Part shown: one piece after another, positions 56,119 through 64,000 of the stretch
How the letters are laid out: every line of letters begins with the position of its first letter
How positions within the stretch are numbered: the stretch's first letter is position 1
NCBI RefSeq assembly: GCF_002007565.1
Contig: NZ_CP015625.1
Coordinates: forward strand, 2,356,001-2,420,000
Reading direction: 5' to 3'
Length of the DNA: 64,000 nucleotides
From: Ditibartonella choladocola
GTDB lineage: Bacteria; Pseudomonadota; Alphaproteobacteria; Rhizobiales; Rhizobiaceae
Translations under genes and position numbers: made by a program
Notes under the pieces: model-generated
Databases searched by the model: none
Seen by the model: only the letters and a program-made list of their open reading frames with translations
Told to the model about the DNA's origin: nothing

Positions 56119-56508
56119 CTATTCCGGTTTTGCGTTCTTCTGCCGGTTTTTTTCAAATTTTTCCAATGCGTCGCAATTGCTTTTTCCCCAATCAAACAGC
56201 ATTTCAACCGGCTCGCAAAATCTTTTTCCAAGCGGGGTGAGCGAATATTCAACCTTTGGGGGAACAACCGTATAGACATGGCGGCGAACCAGCCCCCCTT
56301 GTTCAAGATCACGCAATGTCTGGATCATCATTTTTTTGGAAATTCCGGGTAAAGCGCGTTGCAGTTCACCAGTGCGACATTTTCCATTCGGCCAATGGAA
56401 CAATGCGTGCAGAAGCATGCTTTTCCATTTGACCGAAAATAATTCCATAATTCTTCGTGCCGGACAGGTTTCGACAAAGACAAGGTTTTCATTGGTGTTT
56501 TTTGGCAT
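56119..56508 (-). CDS. HxlR family transcriptional regulator
   Basis: 129-residue winged-helix protein. C-P-A-R-R-I-M-E-L-F-S-V-K-W with one conserved Cys near residue 15, then F-N-E-L-like G-E-L-Q-R-A-L-P-G-I-S-K-K-M and L-E-Q-G-G-L-V-R-R-H match HxlR proteins, which sense reactive compounds through that Cys. ATG 56508 has AAGGTGA upstream. It is divergent from an MFS efflux gene, its likely target. Confidence 0.87.
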   Translation of the reverse strand: MPKNTNENLVFVETCPARRIMELFSVKWKSMLLHALFHWPNGKCRTGELQRALPGISKKMMIQTLRDLEQGGLVRRHVYTVVPPKVEYSLTPLGKRFCEPVEMLFDWGKSNCDALEKFEKNRQKNAKPE

Positions 56509-56522
56509 AATAGTCACCTTTT

Positions 56523-56547
56523 GGTATCTATGTCCCTATTAAGTACC
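56523..56547. promoter_or_regulatory. Candidate HxlR operator
   Basis: GGTATCT (56523-56529) and AAGTACC (56541-56547) form an imperfect inverted repeat in the 104-bp divergent region between the HxlR and MFS genes. Confidence 0.35.
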
Positions 56548-56612
56548 TTCTAGCATATTTTTCACTACTCACCTAGCTGTTTCTTGTATCTAACAAATCA
56601 GGGAATATCATT

Positions 56613-57806
56613 ATGCCAGCTGCTTTATGGGCTTTTGCAATCGCCGCTTTCGGTATCGGCACAACAGAATATATTATTTCCGGCCTTTTACCTGCCATTC
56701 AGGCAGATTTTCATATTTCGGTTTCGGCTGCCGGTTTCATGGCAACCTCTTATGCATTGGGTGTATTTTTCGGAACACCGATCATCATCATATTGGGAAG
56801 CAATGTCGAAAAGAAAAAACTGCTGCTTATTGCATTGACATTTTTCATCGTCGGAAATTTCCTGACTGCTCTTGCACCCAATTTCACCACCGCCATTTTC
56901 GGGCGGGTTATCAATTCGCTTTGCCACGGGGTTTTCATCGGTATTGCTTCTGTGCTTGCCGCCGACCTCGTCCCTCAAGATAAGCGAACCAGCGCAATCG
57001 CCTTCATGTTCAGCGGCATGACAGCCGCCAATTTTATCGGCGTTCCTGCCGGTACATGGTTCAGCCATGTAACGTCATGGCGCACCACTTTTTATCTCAT
57101 TACACTTATCGGTGTGCTTGCTTTTGTTGCAACGTCGAGACTGGTTCCAAAACAGCTGCAACATCATGAACAATCATTGAAAAATGAACTTTTTGTTTTT
57201 GGCGATGTTCATGTTCTTCTTGCCATGGGCATTACTATTTTAGGCCCCGCAGCATTTTTCACCTCGATTACCTATATTGCCCCGATGGCCAAAGAGCTTG
57301 GTCATTTTTCCGATCAGGGTGTTACGTTTCTTCTGTTCATTTTTGGGGGAGGCTTGTTTGTCGGCAATTATTTAGGTGGCAAATTTGCCGACCGTGCATT
57401 AATGCCGGTTCTTTATATTACGCTCTTCGCTCAAGCCGTTGTGATGCTGTTTTTCTACTTTACAATTGGCAACAAAATTGCCGATGTATTCTCTATATTT
57501 TTCATGGCTGCTTTCGGTTTTGCGAGCGTCTCGCCAATCCAGCGCCTTGTTATGGATAGAGCAAAAGCTGCCGGCGGTGCCAATCTTGCTTCGGCAGTCA
57601 ATATCGGCTTTTTCAACCTTGGTAATGCGCTGGGGTCATGGCTCGGTGGTTTGGTGATCGCCCTTGGCTTCGGCTATGCCTCGCCGAACTGGGCAGGTGC
57701 TTGCCTTTCTTTTGCAGCACTTTTCCTTGCTGTTCTCTCAAGCCTTTTTGCAAAACGTCAGGCAAAGCAGGAATTAAAGGACTGTTGCCCGTCAAGCTAC
57801 AAATAA
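56613..57806 (+). CDS. MFS efflux transporter, DHA1/AraJ-like
   Basis: 397-residue major facilitator protein with twelve hydrophobic segments. F-G-I-G-T-T-E-Y-I-I-S-G-L-L-P near residue 13 and the R-G-like G-R-V-I-N-S-L-C-H-G near 94 are typical of the AraJ/YdhP/PbuE drug:H+ antiporter group. Divergent control by HxlR suggests efflux of a toxic or reactive compound. Confidence 0.87.
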   Translation: MPAALWAFAIAAFGIGTTEYIISGLLPAIQADFHISVSAAGFMATSYALGVFFGTPIIIILGSNVEKKKLLLIALTFFIVGNFLTALAPNFTTAIFGRVINSLCHGVFIGIASVLAADLVPQDKRTSAIAFMFSGMTAANFIGVPAGTWFSHVTSWRTTFYLITLIGVLAFVATSRLVPKQLQHHEQSLKNELFVFGDVHVLLAMGITILGPAAFFTSITYIAPMAKELGHFSDQGVTFLLFIFGGGLFVGNYLGGKFADRALMPVLYITLFAQAVVMLFFYFTIGNKIADVFSIFFMAAFGFASVSPIQRLVMDRAKAAGGANLASAVNIGFFNLGNALGSWLGGLVIALGFGYASPNWAGACLSFAALFLAVLSSLFAKRQAKQELKDCCPSSYK

Positions 57807-57844
57807 AGAATTGACTGTAGGGGGCAATCAAGCCCGCTCACTCG

Positions 57845-57868
57845 GCGGGGCATTTCAGTCCCCGCTTT
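57845..57868 (+). terminator. Short hairpin downstream of the MFS gene
   Basis: GCGGGG (57845-57850) and CCCCGC (57860-57865) form a 6-bp stem followed by TTT, 39 bp after the MFS stop. Weak but well placed. Confidence 0.45.
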
Positions 57869-57875
57869 GTAGGCG

Positions 57876-57995
57876 TAATTAACGTTCAAGCAATATACAC
57901 TTCTGTTAGCCTTCAAGCAGTTTAGAAACAGACCCACATTCAAACAGCTTAGACGATGAGCATCAAAGTCAATTAACCTTCACGCAGTTTCGATG
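57876..57995 (+). repeat. Degenerate direct repeats in a gene-free stretch
   Basis: Four imperfect copies of a TTCAAGCAGTTTAGA-like motif occur near 57884, 57911, 57938 and 57978, spaced by about 27-40 bp. The rest of 57996-58256 holds no supported gene. Confidence 0.35.
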
Positions 57996-58256
57996 AACAC
58001 AGAAATCGACCGACATTTCTTACCCGAAAATCACATTGTCCGATCAAGGTTTTCAACCTTGAAAATTCCACTTTCATTTAAACTTGGATAATTGGATAGC
58101 TCTGAGCATGTCGGTTTCCCTGATCGCTGTTCAGGTAAAATTTTCTCTATATAGCGTTAGCAAGCGATATGATTCGCATCACAATGATATTTTGGAAAAA
58201 TATTCCTCTAAAATAGAGCTAGAAGTTTCGTTGATTGTTCAAAATTCCTGTTTTAG

Positions 58257-59126
58257 TTACTGTTTTAGGAAATTTTTCAATTTTCCGCTCGCAACCGGAA
58301 TATTTTTCTTCCACGTTGCTTCATAGCGGATTTGTATCGGGCGCTCATCCTGATCGCACAAAATATAACGCTGACCGGATGTCATGGTGATTGCCGATTT
58401 TGGCAAGAGTGCTGCACCCAGCCCGCAATGTGCCCAGTTTTCCAGTTCACGATAGGAAACTGTTTTACCGGTATATTCTTTCAGAACATGATTGTGGTGC
58501 CCGAACATTTCCCTGATAAACTTGGTCAATCCGGATTCGTCGTCGACCATGACAAAAACTTCATCGGCAATATCGGAGAAATGCACCACATTGACATTTC
58601 TGATCGGCTTTGCCGTGCTCGGTATGAAATAAAGCGGCTCTTCATAAAGAAACTCGCTTGCTCTTGTCGGCTTTTTTTCCGGCGCAACGTCAAAGACAAA
58701 ATCGACTTCGCCTTGCTCCAGCAAGTCGATGAGATCGCCGCTATTGCGTTCGCATAACACAATTTCGCTGTCCGGATTTCGAGTGCGAAAATCATTCATA
58801 ACGGCTGAAAGATATTGGCAGCTCATCAAAGGCGATTTGCCAATTCTGATAACATTTGTTTCCTGATTGTTGAATTTCTTGCTTTCGTCGACGAGATTGA
58901 AATTAGCCTCGATCAGCTTTTCGATATAGGGCATAATATGTTGCCCGAAAGGGGTAAGTCCGACACGGCGCGTCGTGCGCGAGAAAATGCGTGCCTGAAA
59001 CTCGTCTTCAAGCTGGGCAATGCTGTTTGACAAGGTTGGCTGCGTCACATGGCAGTTTTTTGCCGCCACAGTAAAATTGCCTGTCTGTGCCACAGCGAGA
59101 ACATAATTCAATTGTGCCAGATTCAT
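58257..59126 (-). CDS. LysR family transcriptional regulator
   Basis: 289-residue LysR-type regulator with N-terminal helix-turn-helix (F-T-V-A-A-K-N-C-H-V-T-Q-P-T-L-S-N-S-I) and a C-terminal binding domain with conserved G-L-G-A-A-L-L-P-K. R-T-T-R-R-V-G-L-T-P-F-G is the usual wing segment. It is divergent from the cydDCA operon, which it may control; the effector is unknown. Confidence 0.86.
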   Translation of the reverse strand: MNLAQLNYVLAVAQTGNFTVAAKNCHVTQPTLSNSIAQLEDEFQARIFSRTTRRVGLTPFGQHIMPYIEKLIEANFNLVDESKKFNNQETNVIRIGKSPLMSCQYLSAVMNDFRTRNPDSEIVLCERNSGDLIDLLEQGEVDFVFDVAPEKKPTRASEFLYEEPLYFIPSTAKPIRNVNVVHFSDIADEVFVMVDDESGLTKFIREMFGHHNHVLKEYTGKTVSYRELENWAHCGLGAALLPKSAITMTSGQRYILCDQDERPIQIRYEATWKKNIPVASGKLKNFLKQ

Positions 59127-59212
59127 CAGTCGTTCCCCAAGTGTTCCCTCTTATGATTTATAGCTTAAATAAATAAATCACATTTGCAAATACAATTTTT
59201 AAAACGCGTTCC

Positions 59213-59237
59213 GCTCTTGTATAAAAAGCTCAAGAGC
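59213..59237. promoter_or_regulatory. Inverted repeat upstream of cydD
   Basis: GCTCTTG (59213-59219) and CAAGAGC (59231-59237) flank an 11-nt loop in the divergent region between the LysR gene and cydD. No FNR/FixK box of the TTGAT-N4-ATCAA type was seen there. Confidence 0.3.
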
Positions 59238-59369
59238 TCATACCTATATAATTATCATTCATTCGATAACGCCTAATCCTGAAATACAAAGAAGTGAGGA
59301 CGTAAGTGTTTGCGGCAATCTGCCGCAACGATCTTATATGTTTTGACTGTGAAAGCGGGTCAAATTGAT

Positions 59370-61085
59370 ATGGAAAATGAAAGAGCCGGTCTCCAGCCAA
59401 GGCTTACCCTGCCGCAAATCATATTCAGTCTTTTGCCGCTCTTCTGGATTGCCGAAGCTGCTTTATTAAGCCTGATTGTTGCCAAAGCAGACGGGGCGTT
59501 ATCAACCATCATCATTGCCGGTTGCGCTATTATTGTACTTGCAGCAATCAAAGCTTGTCTCGGCTATTATAGCGAACTTGACCTCTTCAAAAATTCCCGC
59601 GAGAACCTGAATGGCTGGCGCAAACGCGGCTTGACCCACCTCAATTTTCTTTCTCCTCTAAGTAAAAAACGTATGCCGGGCGGCGAGGCAGCCAATATTC
59701 TTGTCGATCAGGGAGAGACACTCGTTTCATGGAATGCGAAATACCGCCCCCTGATGGTGCGCGCTGCTGTTGTTCCGCTTGTCATTCTTTGTCTGGTATT
59801 GCCGTTTTCATGGCTTGCCTGTTTGCTGCTTTTTATAACCGCACCGATCATCCCGCTCTTTTGGGCCATTATCGGCGCCAAAGCTCAAAAAGCGGCAAAA
59901 GAGCAATGGCAGGAAATGGGCGAGATGAACGGCTATCTGCTTGATCGTTTGCGCGGCATAAAGACATTGCGCATTCTTGATGCCACTTTCTGGAGTGCGA
60001 AACGCCTTGCCCGCCAATCCGACGACCTCATTACACGCACAATGAAGGTGTTACGCATTGCTTTTTTGTCGTCGGCAGTGCTGGAACTTTTTTCGGCTCT
60101 CGGTGTCGCTTTGATGGCCGTCTATATCGGTTTTCATCTTTTAGGTGTCATTACCATCGGCTTTTGGGGAAACAAGCTCAGCCTTGCCGAAGGACTGTTT
60201 ATTCTTTTGCTTGCTCCGAGTTTTTTTGAACCCTTGCGCGAACTTGCAAGTGTCTGGCACGACCGTGTTGCAGGTAAAGCGGCCATGGAAAATTTCACAA
60301 AACTTGTTGGCAAGGGAGAGACGATTGTTCATCAATCTTCTAATGTTGAGCAATTACCAAATTTTCAACAATCACCAGATGTTCAGCCATCATATGACAG
60401 CAAGCCAAAAGAAATAGCTTCCCCGAAAAGTGGCACTGCAATCGAAATTGATAATATCTCATTCGGCTTTATTCCCGAAAAACCGGTTTTCAAAAACTTT
60501 TCACTCAAAATCGGCAGGCAAGAAAAAGTTGCACTCACAGGAAAAAGTGGTGCGGGAAAATCGGTTTTGCTGGCGCTCATTGCCGGTCTCATTCAGGCCG
60601 ACAAGGGGGTAATCAAAGTCAACGGCTTGACCGTCAATGGCACAAATATAGATGAAATCCGGGCCAAAATCGGCTGGATGGGAGCAAAACCCTATTGGTT
60701 CGACCAGTCAATTTTGTCCAATATAACATTCAACAGAAAATTCGATAATATTGACGACTATCTCGATCTTGCCAATTTGCACGATTTCGCCAATGAGCGC
60801 AAATACCAGCGCCTTGGTGAAGGTGGAACCGGCGTTTCGGGTGGGGAAGCCGCCCGCCTTTCTTTAGTGCGGCTGGCACTGGAAAAAGGCCGCAATATCC
60901 TTCTCATTGACGAACCGACTGCCCATCTCGACCCTGAAAGTGCAAAGATTGTTATAGATGCACTCATAAAAATTTCCGGAGGAAATAGCCTTCTTGTTGC
61001 AACCCACGATCCGGAACTTTTCAAGCGTATGGACAGGGTGATCGAACTTTCGCCGGAAGTGAACTGTCGGGAGAGCGAAAGATGA
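59370..61085 (+). CDS. cydD: CydD, heterodimeric ABC transporter subunit
   Basis: 571-residue half transporter: six membrane segments in the first 300 residues, a long variable loop rich in Gln, Asn and Pro (about 320-350), then an ATPase with T-G-K-S-G-A-G-K-S, V-S-G-G-E-A-A-R-L and LLIDEPTAHLDPE. Together with CydC it exports cysteine and glutathione and is needed to assemble cytochrome bd. ATG 59370 is preceded by AAAGCGGG; a longer in-frame start at 59310 is less likely. It overlaps cydC by 4 bp. Confidence 0.9.
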   Translation: MENERAGLQPRLTLPQIIFSLLPLFWIAEAALLSLIVAKADGALSTIIIAGCAIIVLAAIKACLGYYSELDLFKNSRENLNGWRKRGLTHLNFLSPLSKKRMPGGEAANILVDQGETLVSWNAKYRPLMVRAAVVPLVILCLVLPFSWLACLLLFITAPIIPLFWAIIGAKAQKAAKEQWQEMGEMNGYLLDRLRGIKTLRILDATFWSAKRLARQSDDLITRTMKVLRIAFLSSAVLELFSALGVALMAVYIGFHLLGVITIGFWGNKLSLAEGLFILLLAPSFFEPLRELASVWHDRVAGKAAMENFTKLVGKGETIVHQSSNVEQLPNFQQSPDVQPSYDSKPKEIASPKSGTAIEIDNISFGFIPEKPVFKNFSLKIGRQEKVALTGKSGAGKSVLLALIAGLIQADKGVIKVNGLTVNGTNIDEIRAKIGWMGAKPYWFDQSILSNITFNRKFDNIDDYLDLANLHDFANERKYQRLGEGGTGVSGGEAARLSLVRLALEKGRNILLIDEPTAHLDPESAKIVIDALIKISGGNSLLVATHDPELFKRMDRVIELSPEVNCRESER

Positions 61086-62791
61086 AAACAATTCTCGCTC
61101 TCATTGCGCCTCGCGACAAAATTATCCGCAAAAAAATGCTGTGGGGGCTTCTCTTTGCCATTCTCACAGCCCTGTCAACAATCGGTCTTCTTTGCTTATC
61201 CGGCTGGTTTATTACAGCAACCGGAATAGCCGGTTTGACGATTGCGGCAACACGTGTTTTCGATGTTTTTATGCCCTCGGCTGCGATACGGTTTTTCGCG
61301 CTTTTGAGAACCGGCGCGCGCTACGCAGAACGGCTTGTCAATCATGATGCGACATTCATGCAAAGTAGAGGCCTGCGGCTGCAACTCTTCAAAACGATTG
61401 CACAAAGAAAATCCTTGCGAGATCTTGCCATGCGTCCGGCACGGCTGTTGCACCGTCTAACCGGCGATATTGATAGTTACGAGCTTATTTATCTGAAACT
61501 TATCGTCCCTTCCATTGTTGCACTGGTTGCAATTTTTACAATTATAGCCGTACTTTCTTCCGTTCATTTGGGCTTGGGGCTTGGCTTCGGACTTGTAATT
61601 TTTGCCATTGTCATTGTTTTTTCCTGCCTTTCCATAAAACTTGACGAAAAGCGTTCAGCCTCTCTTGCAATACGCCGTGAAAGCCTGCGCACACGTGTGA
61701 TCGCACTTCTTTCCGGCCAGACCGACCTTGTTATGAATGGCTGCCAGCAATCTTTCACCAATCATGTCATGAACACGGAAGACAGCCTTGCAACAAGTGA
61801 TGTTTCGTTGAAAAGACGGCAACTCGCCATTGAAGCAATCAGTGCTTTTGTCGACAAGCTCATTTTTGTCGGGCTTATTATCACAAGCGTTCTCCTCTAT
61901 CGCTATGTTTCGATCAGCCTGCCACTTGCTGTACTTTCTATATTAGCCGCACTGACACTTTATGACCTTGTCAAACCGCTTTATCAGGGGTGTAGCGAGA
62001 TTGGCCGCTATATATTGGCGTTGCGCAGACTTTCGCCCTTTGTCGAAAGTGGAAATACCAACCCCGCCAAACCCCGCGAAGAGTTACCACCATGTAGTTA
62101 TGTGGCTGTGGCCAACATCAAGCGGGCAAGTTACGAGCCACAATTACCGGCAGTTTTGAACGATATTCATTTCACGGTCAGCGCGGGAGAAAAAATAGCC
62201 TTTGTTGGCCCCAATGGTGCTGGCAAAAGTTCGCTCATTTCGCTCTTCATGACAAAAGATATGATTGTCGAGGGAAAAATTGCAGCGATAAAAGCAGCAT
62301 TATTGGAACAAAATACCTATATATTTAGAGACACTCTGCATGAGAACCTGAAACTTGCCAATGTGACCGCCTCTGACGAAGACATGGTCGAGGCCATGGA
62401 GCGCGCGGGGCTACACGACTATCTCGATAATCTCAAAGACGGCCTTTATAGCAGCGTCGGTGAAAACCAGACCGGTCTTTCTACCGGTCAGGCTCGACGC
62501 TTCGCATTGGCACGCCTTTTCCTGCAGAAACGCGACCTGTGGCTACTTGATGAGCCGACAGAGAATATAGATGGCGGAACCGCCCGCGATATTCTCGAGC
62601 GCATGAAGCACTATGGGCGTGAAAAAAGCTGGCTCCTTGTCACCCACCTGAAACGGGAAGCAACCTGTTGCGACCGCATCATCACACTCGATCACACCCG
62701 CATCACCGGCGACTATGAGCGGTCGAACGAAAACTATCAACGCGTTTTAGAAAGTTTACGCGAGGACAATTATGACAAACACTCAATGTAA
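61082..62791 (+). CDS. cydC: CydC, heterodimeric ABC transporter subunit
   Basis: 569-residue partner of CydD. Membrane region with L-S-G-W-F-I-T-A-T-G-I-A-G and F-A-L-L-R-T-G-A-R-Y-A-E-R-L-V-N-H-D, which is characteristic of CydC. The ATPase has GPNGAGKSS, signature L-S-T-G-Q-A-R-R in place of the canonical LSGGQ, and LLDEPTENIDGG. Translation is coupled to cydD, and cydA follows 11 bp after the stop. Confidence 0.9.
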   Translation: MKTILALIAPRDKIIRKKMLWGLLFAILTALSTIGLLCLSGWFITATGIAGLTIAATRVFDVFMPSAAIRFFALLRTGARYAERLVNHDATFMQSRGLRLQLFKTIAQRKSLRDLAMRPARLLHRLTGDIDSYELIYLKLIVPSIVALVAIFTIIAVLSSVHLGLGLGFGLVIFAIVIVFSCLSIKLDEKRSASLAIRRESLRTRVIALLSGQTDLVMNGCQQSFTNHVMNTEDSLATSDVSLKRRQLAIEAISAFVDKLIFVGLIITSVLLYRYVSISLPLAVLSILAALTLYDLVKPLYQGCSEIGRYILALRRLSPFVESGNTNPAKPREELPPCSYVAVANIKRASYEPQLPAVLNDIHFTVSAGEKIAFVGPNGAGKSSLISLFMTKDMIVEGKIAAIKAALLEQNTYIFRDTLHENLKLANVTASDEDMVEAMERAGLHDYLDNLKDGLYSSVGENQTGLSTGQARRFALARLFLQKRDLWLLDEPTENIDGGTARDILERMKHYGREKSWLLVTHLKREATCCDRIITLDHTRITGDYERSNENYQRVLESLREDNYDKHSM

Positions 62792-62802
62792 GGACTTGAA
62801 TT

Positions 62803-64000
62803 ATGGATATTGACATTGTCAGCCTATCACGGTTCCAATTCGCCGCGACTGCGCTTTACCATTTTCTGTTTGTCCCACTCACACTAGGATTATCAATCCT
62901 GCTTGCCATTATGGAAAGCGTCTATGTCATGACAGGTCGAACGATCTGGCGGGATATGACCAAGTTTTGGGGACTACTGTTTGGTATAAATTTTGCGCTG
63001 GGGGTCGCAACCGGCGTGGTTATGGAATTCCAGTTCGGCATGAACTGGAGCTATTATAGCCATTATGTCGGCGATATTTTCGGCGCACCTTTGGCTATTG
63101 AAGCTTTGATGGCTTTCTTTTTGGAAGCAACTTTTGTCGGCCTGTTCTTCTTCGGATGGGACCGCATGTCAAAGGTTAAACACCTGATTGCCACATGGTG
63201 CGTGGCCTTCGGCTCCAACTTCTCGGCTTTGTGGATTCTGGTTGCCAATGGCTGGATGCAAAATCCGGTTGCCTCCACCTTCAACCCGCAAACCATGCGT
63301 ATGGAAATGGGCGACTTCGCCTCGGTTGTTTTGAACCCTGTTGCGCAAGCGAAATTCGTTCACACAGTTTCAGCCGGTTATACAACCGCCGCTGCTTTCG
63401 TTCTTGGCGTTTCAGCCTGGTACCTGTTGAGAGGTCGCTATAAAGAAATTGCCAAACGCTCGATGACAGTTGCGGCATCGTTCGGTCTTGCTGCTTCGCT
63501 TTCCGTTGTAGTTCTCGGGGATGAAAGCGGCTACCTTTCCGGCGAACACCAGAAAATGAAACTCGCTGCTATCGAAGCCATGTGGGATACTGAAAAAGCT
63601 CCGGCTTCTTTCACATTGTTCGGCCTTCCCGATGTCAAAAACCGCGAAACCCATTTTGCTATCCACATTCCGTGGGTCATGGGCATTATCGGCACACGTT
63701 CGTTTGACGAACAGATTCCTGGCATCAAGGATCTTGTTGCACAATCGGAAAAAGAGATCAGACAAGGTATCCTCGCTTATGATGCACTGGAAAAAATCCA
63801 GCAGGCAAAAGGCGCAGCCGTTCCGCAAGAAACAATCGACCAGTTTGAAAATAACGGTCGTTCACTCGGTTATGCACTTTTGTTGAAACGCTATGTCGAT
63901 GATCCGCGGACAGCAACAGACGAACAGATCAGCAAAGCGGCATGGGATCTTGTTCCGGAAGTTCCGGTTATCTTCTGGGCTTTCCGTATCATGGTTGCCT
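62803..64000 (+). CDS. cydA: Cytochrome bd ubiquinol oxidase subunit I, 3' partial
   Basis: The first 399 codons of CydA; the gene runs past the window end. Axial heme ligand candidates are His18/19-type in T-A-L-Y-H-F-L-F and H-T-V-S-A-G-Y near residue 187. The quinol-binding GRW-like region is not yet reached in a recognisable form. [21 protein letters not shown] and [14 protein letters not shown] are family blocks. The Q-loop region after residue 255 is long. With CydB it forms a high-affinity oxidase useful at low oxygen. TAAGGA precedes the ATG. Confidence 0.93.
   Translation, partial: MDIDIVSLSRFQFAATALYHFLFVPLTLGLSILLAIMESVYVMTGRTIWRDMTKFWGLLFGINFALGVATGVVMEFQFGMNWSYYSHYVGDIFGAPLAIEALMAFFLEATFVGLFFFGWDRMSKVKHLIATWCVAFGSNFSALWILVANGWMQNPVASTFNPQTMRMEMGDFASVVLNPVAQAKFVHTVSAGYTTAAAFVLGVSAWYLLRGRYKEIAKRSMTVAASFGLAASLSVVVLGDESGYLSGEHQKMKLAAIEAMWDTEKAPASFTLFGLPDVKNRETHFAIHIPWVMGIIGTRSFDEQIPGIKDLVAQSEKEIRQGILAYDALEKIQQAKGAAVPQETIDQFENNGRSLGYALLLKRYVDDPRTATDEQISKAAWDLVPEVPVIFWAFRIMVA

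Noticed and set aside
59127-59369. FNR/FixK box upstream of cydD
   Set aside because: No TTGAT-N4-ATCAA-like sequence was found in the region.

Overview
The window looks like chromosome of a low-GC alphaproteobacterium of the order Hyphomicrobiales (Rhizobiales). The gene families (PxpABC with a GntR regulator, GsiABCD with IaaA, CbtA/CbtB under a cobalamin riboswitch, CydDC-CydA, LldP/LldD), the moderate GC content and the dense set of small-molecule ABC transporters recall the Brucella/Bartonella branch, possibly a gut-type Bartonella with a metabolically rich genome. This placement is inference from gene content only. No rRNA, tRNA, phage, insertion sequence or CRISPR array was seen.

Layout. 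1-7191: an organosulfur or modified-cysteine operon (flavin monooxygenase, cut by the window edge; FMN reductase; GNAT acetyltransferase; fused permease-ATPase; two binding proteins; cysteine-synthase-like enzyme), closed by a terminator. 7192-11964: a lone 1273-codon SIR2-domain gene, probably a defence gene. 11965-15643: flavodoxin-like protein, divergent from a Tat-signal aldo/keto reductase, amidohydrolase and cyclophilin-like operon. 15749-17527: unusual histidine phosphatase, cobalamin riboswitch and cbtBA. 17806-28427: peptide acquisition (DppA-type M55 peptidase, IaaA, Gsi-type transporter with two paralogous binding proteins, DmpA-type P1 peptidase), followed by a decayed DeoR-type regulator. 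29019-34453: biotin carboxylase/BCCP, fused PxpBC, PxpA and a divergent GntR regulator, a 5-oxoproline pathway. 34890-38050: LysR, SDR and RibD-C reductase.

38554-47171: metal region with a small Cys/His protein, a copper-type TonB receptor with a methionine-rich insertion, two exporter-fold ABC half transporters and a siderophore-interacting flavoprotein. 47888-50917: L-lactate permease and L-lactate dehydrogenase. 51065-51414: a 14-bp minisatellite of about 25 units in a gene-free stretch. 51983-55770: acyl-CoA-dehydrogenase-fold protein with an SsuABC-type transporter. 56119-57806: HxlR regulator divergent from an MFS efflux pump. 58257-64000: LysR regulator divergent from cydD-cydC-cydA, the last cut by the window end.

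Taken together, the genes describe scavenging of sulfur compounds, gamma-glutamyl and isoaspartyl peptides, 5-oxoproline and lactate, metal acquisition, and a microaerobic bd oxidase. The least ordinary items are the SIR2 defence gene, the several intergenic tandem repeats (14, 21 and 30 bp), the histidine phosphatase that has lost canonical residues, and the combination of Gsi and Pxp genes into what may be a glutathione-type peptide catabolic neighbourhood.
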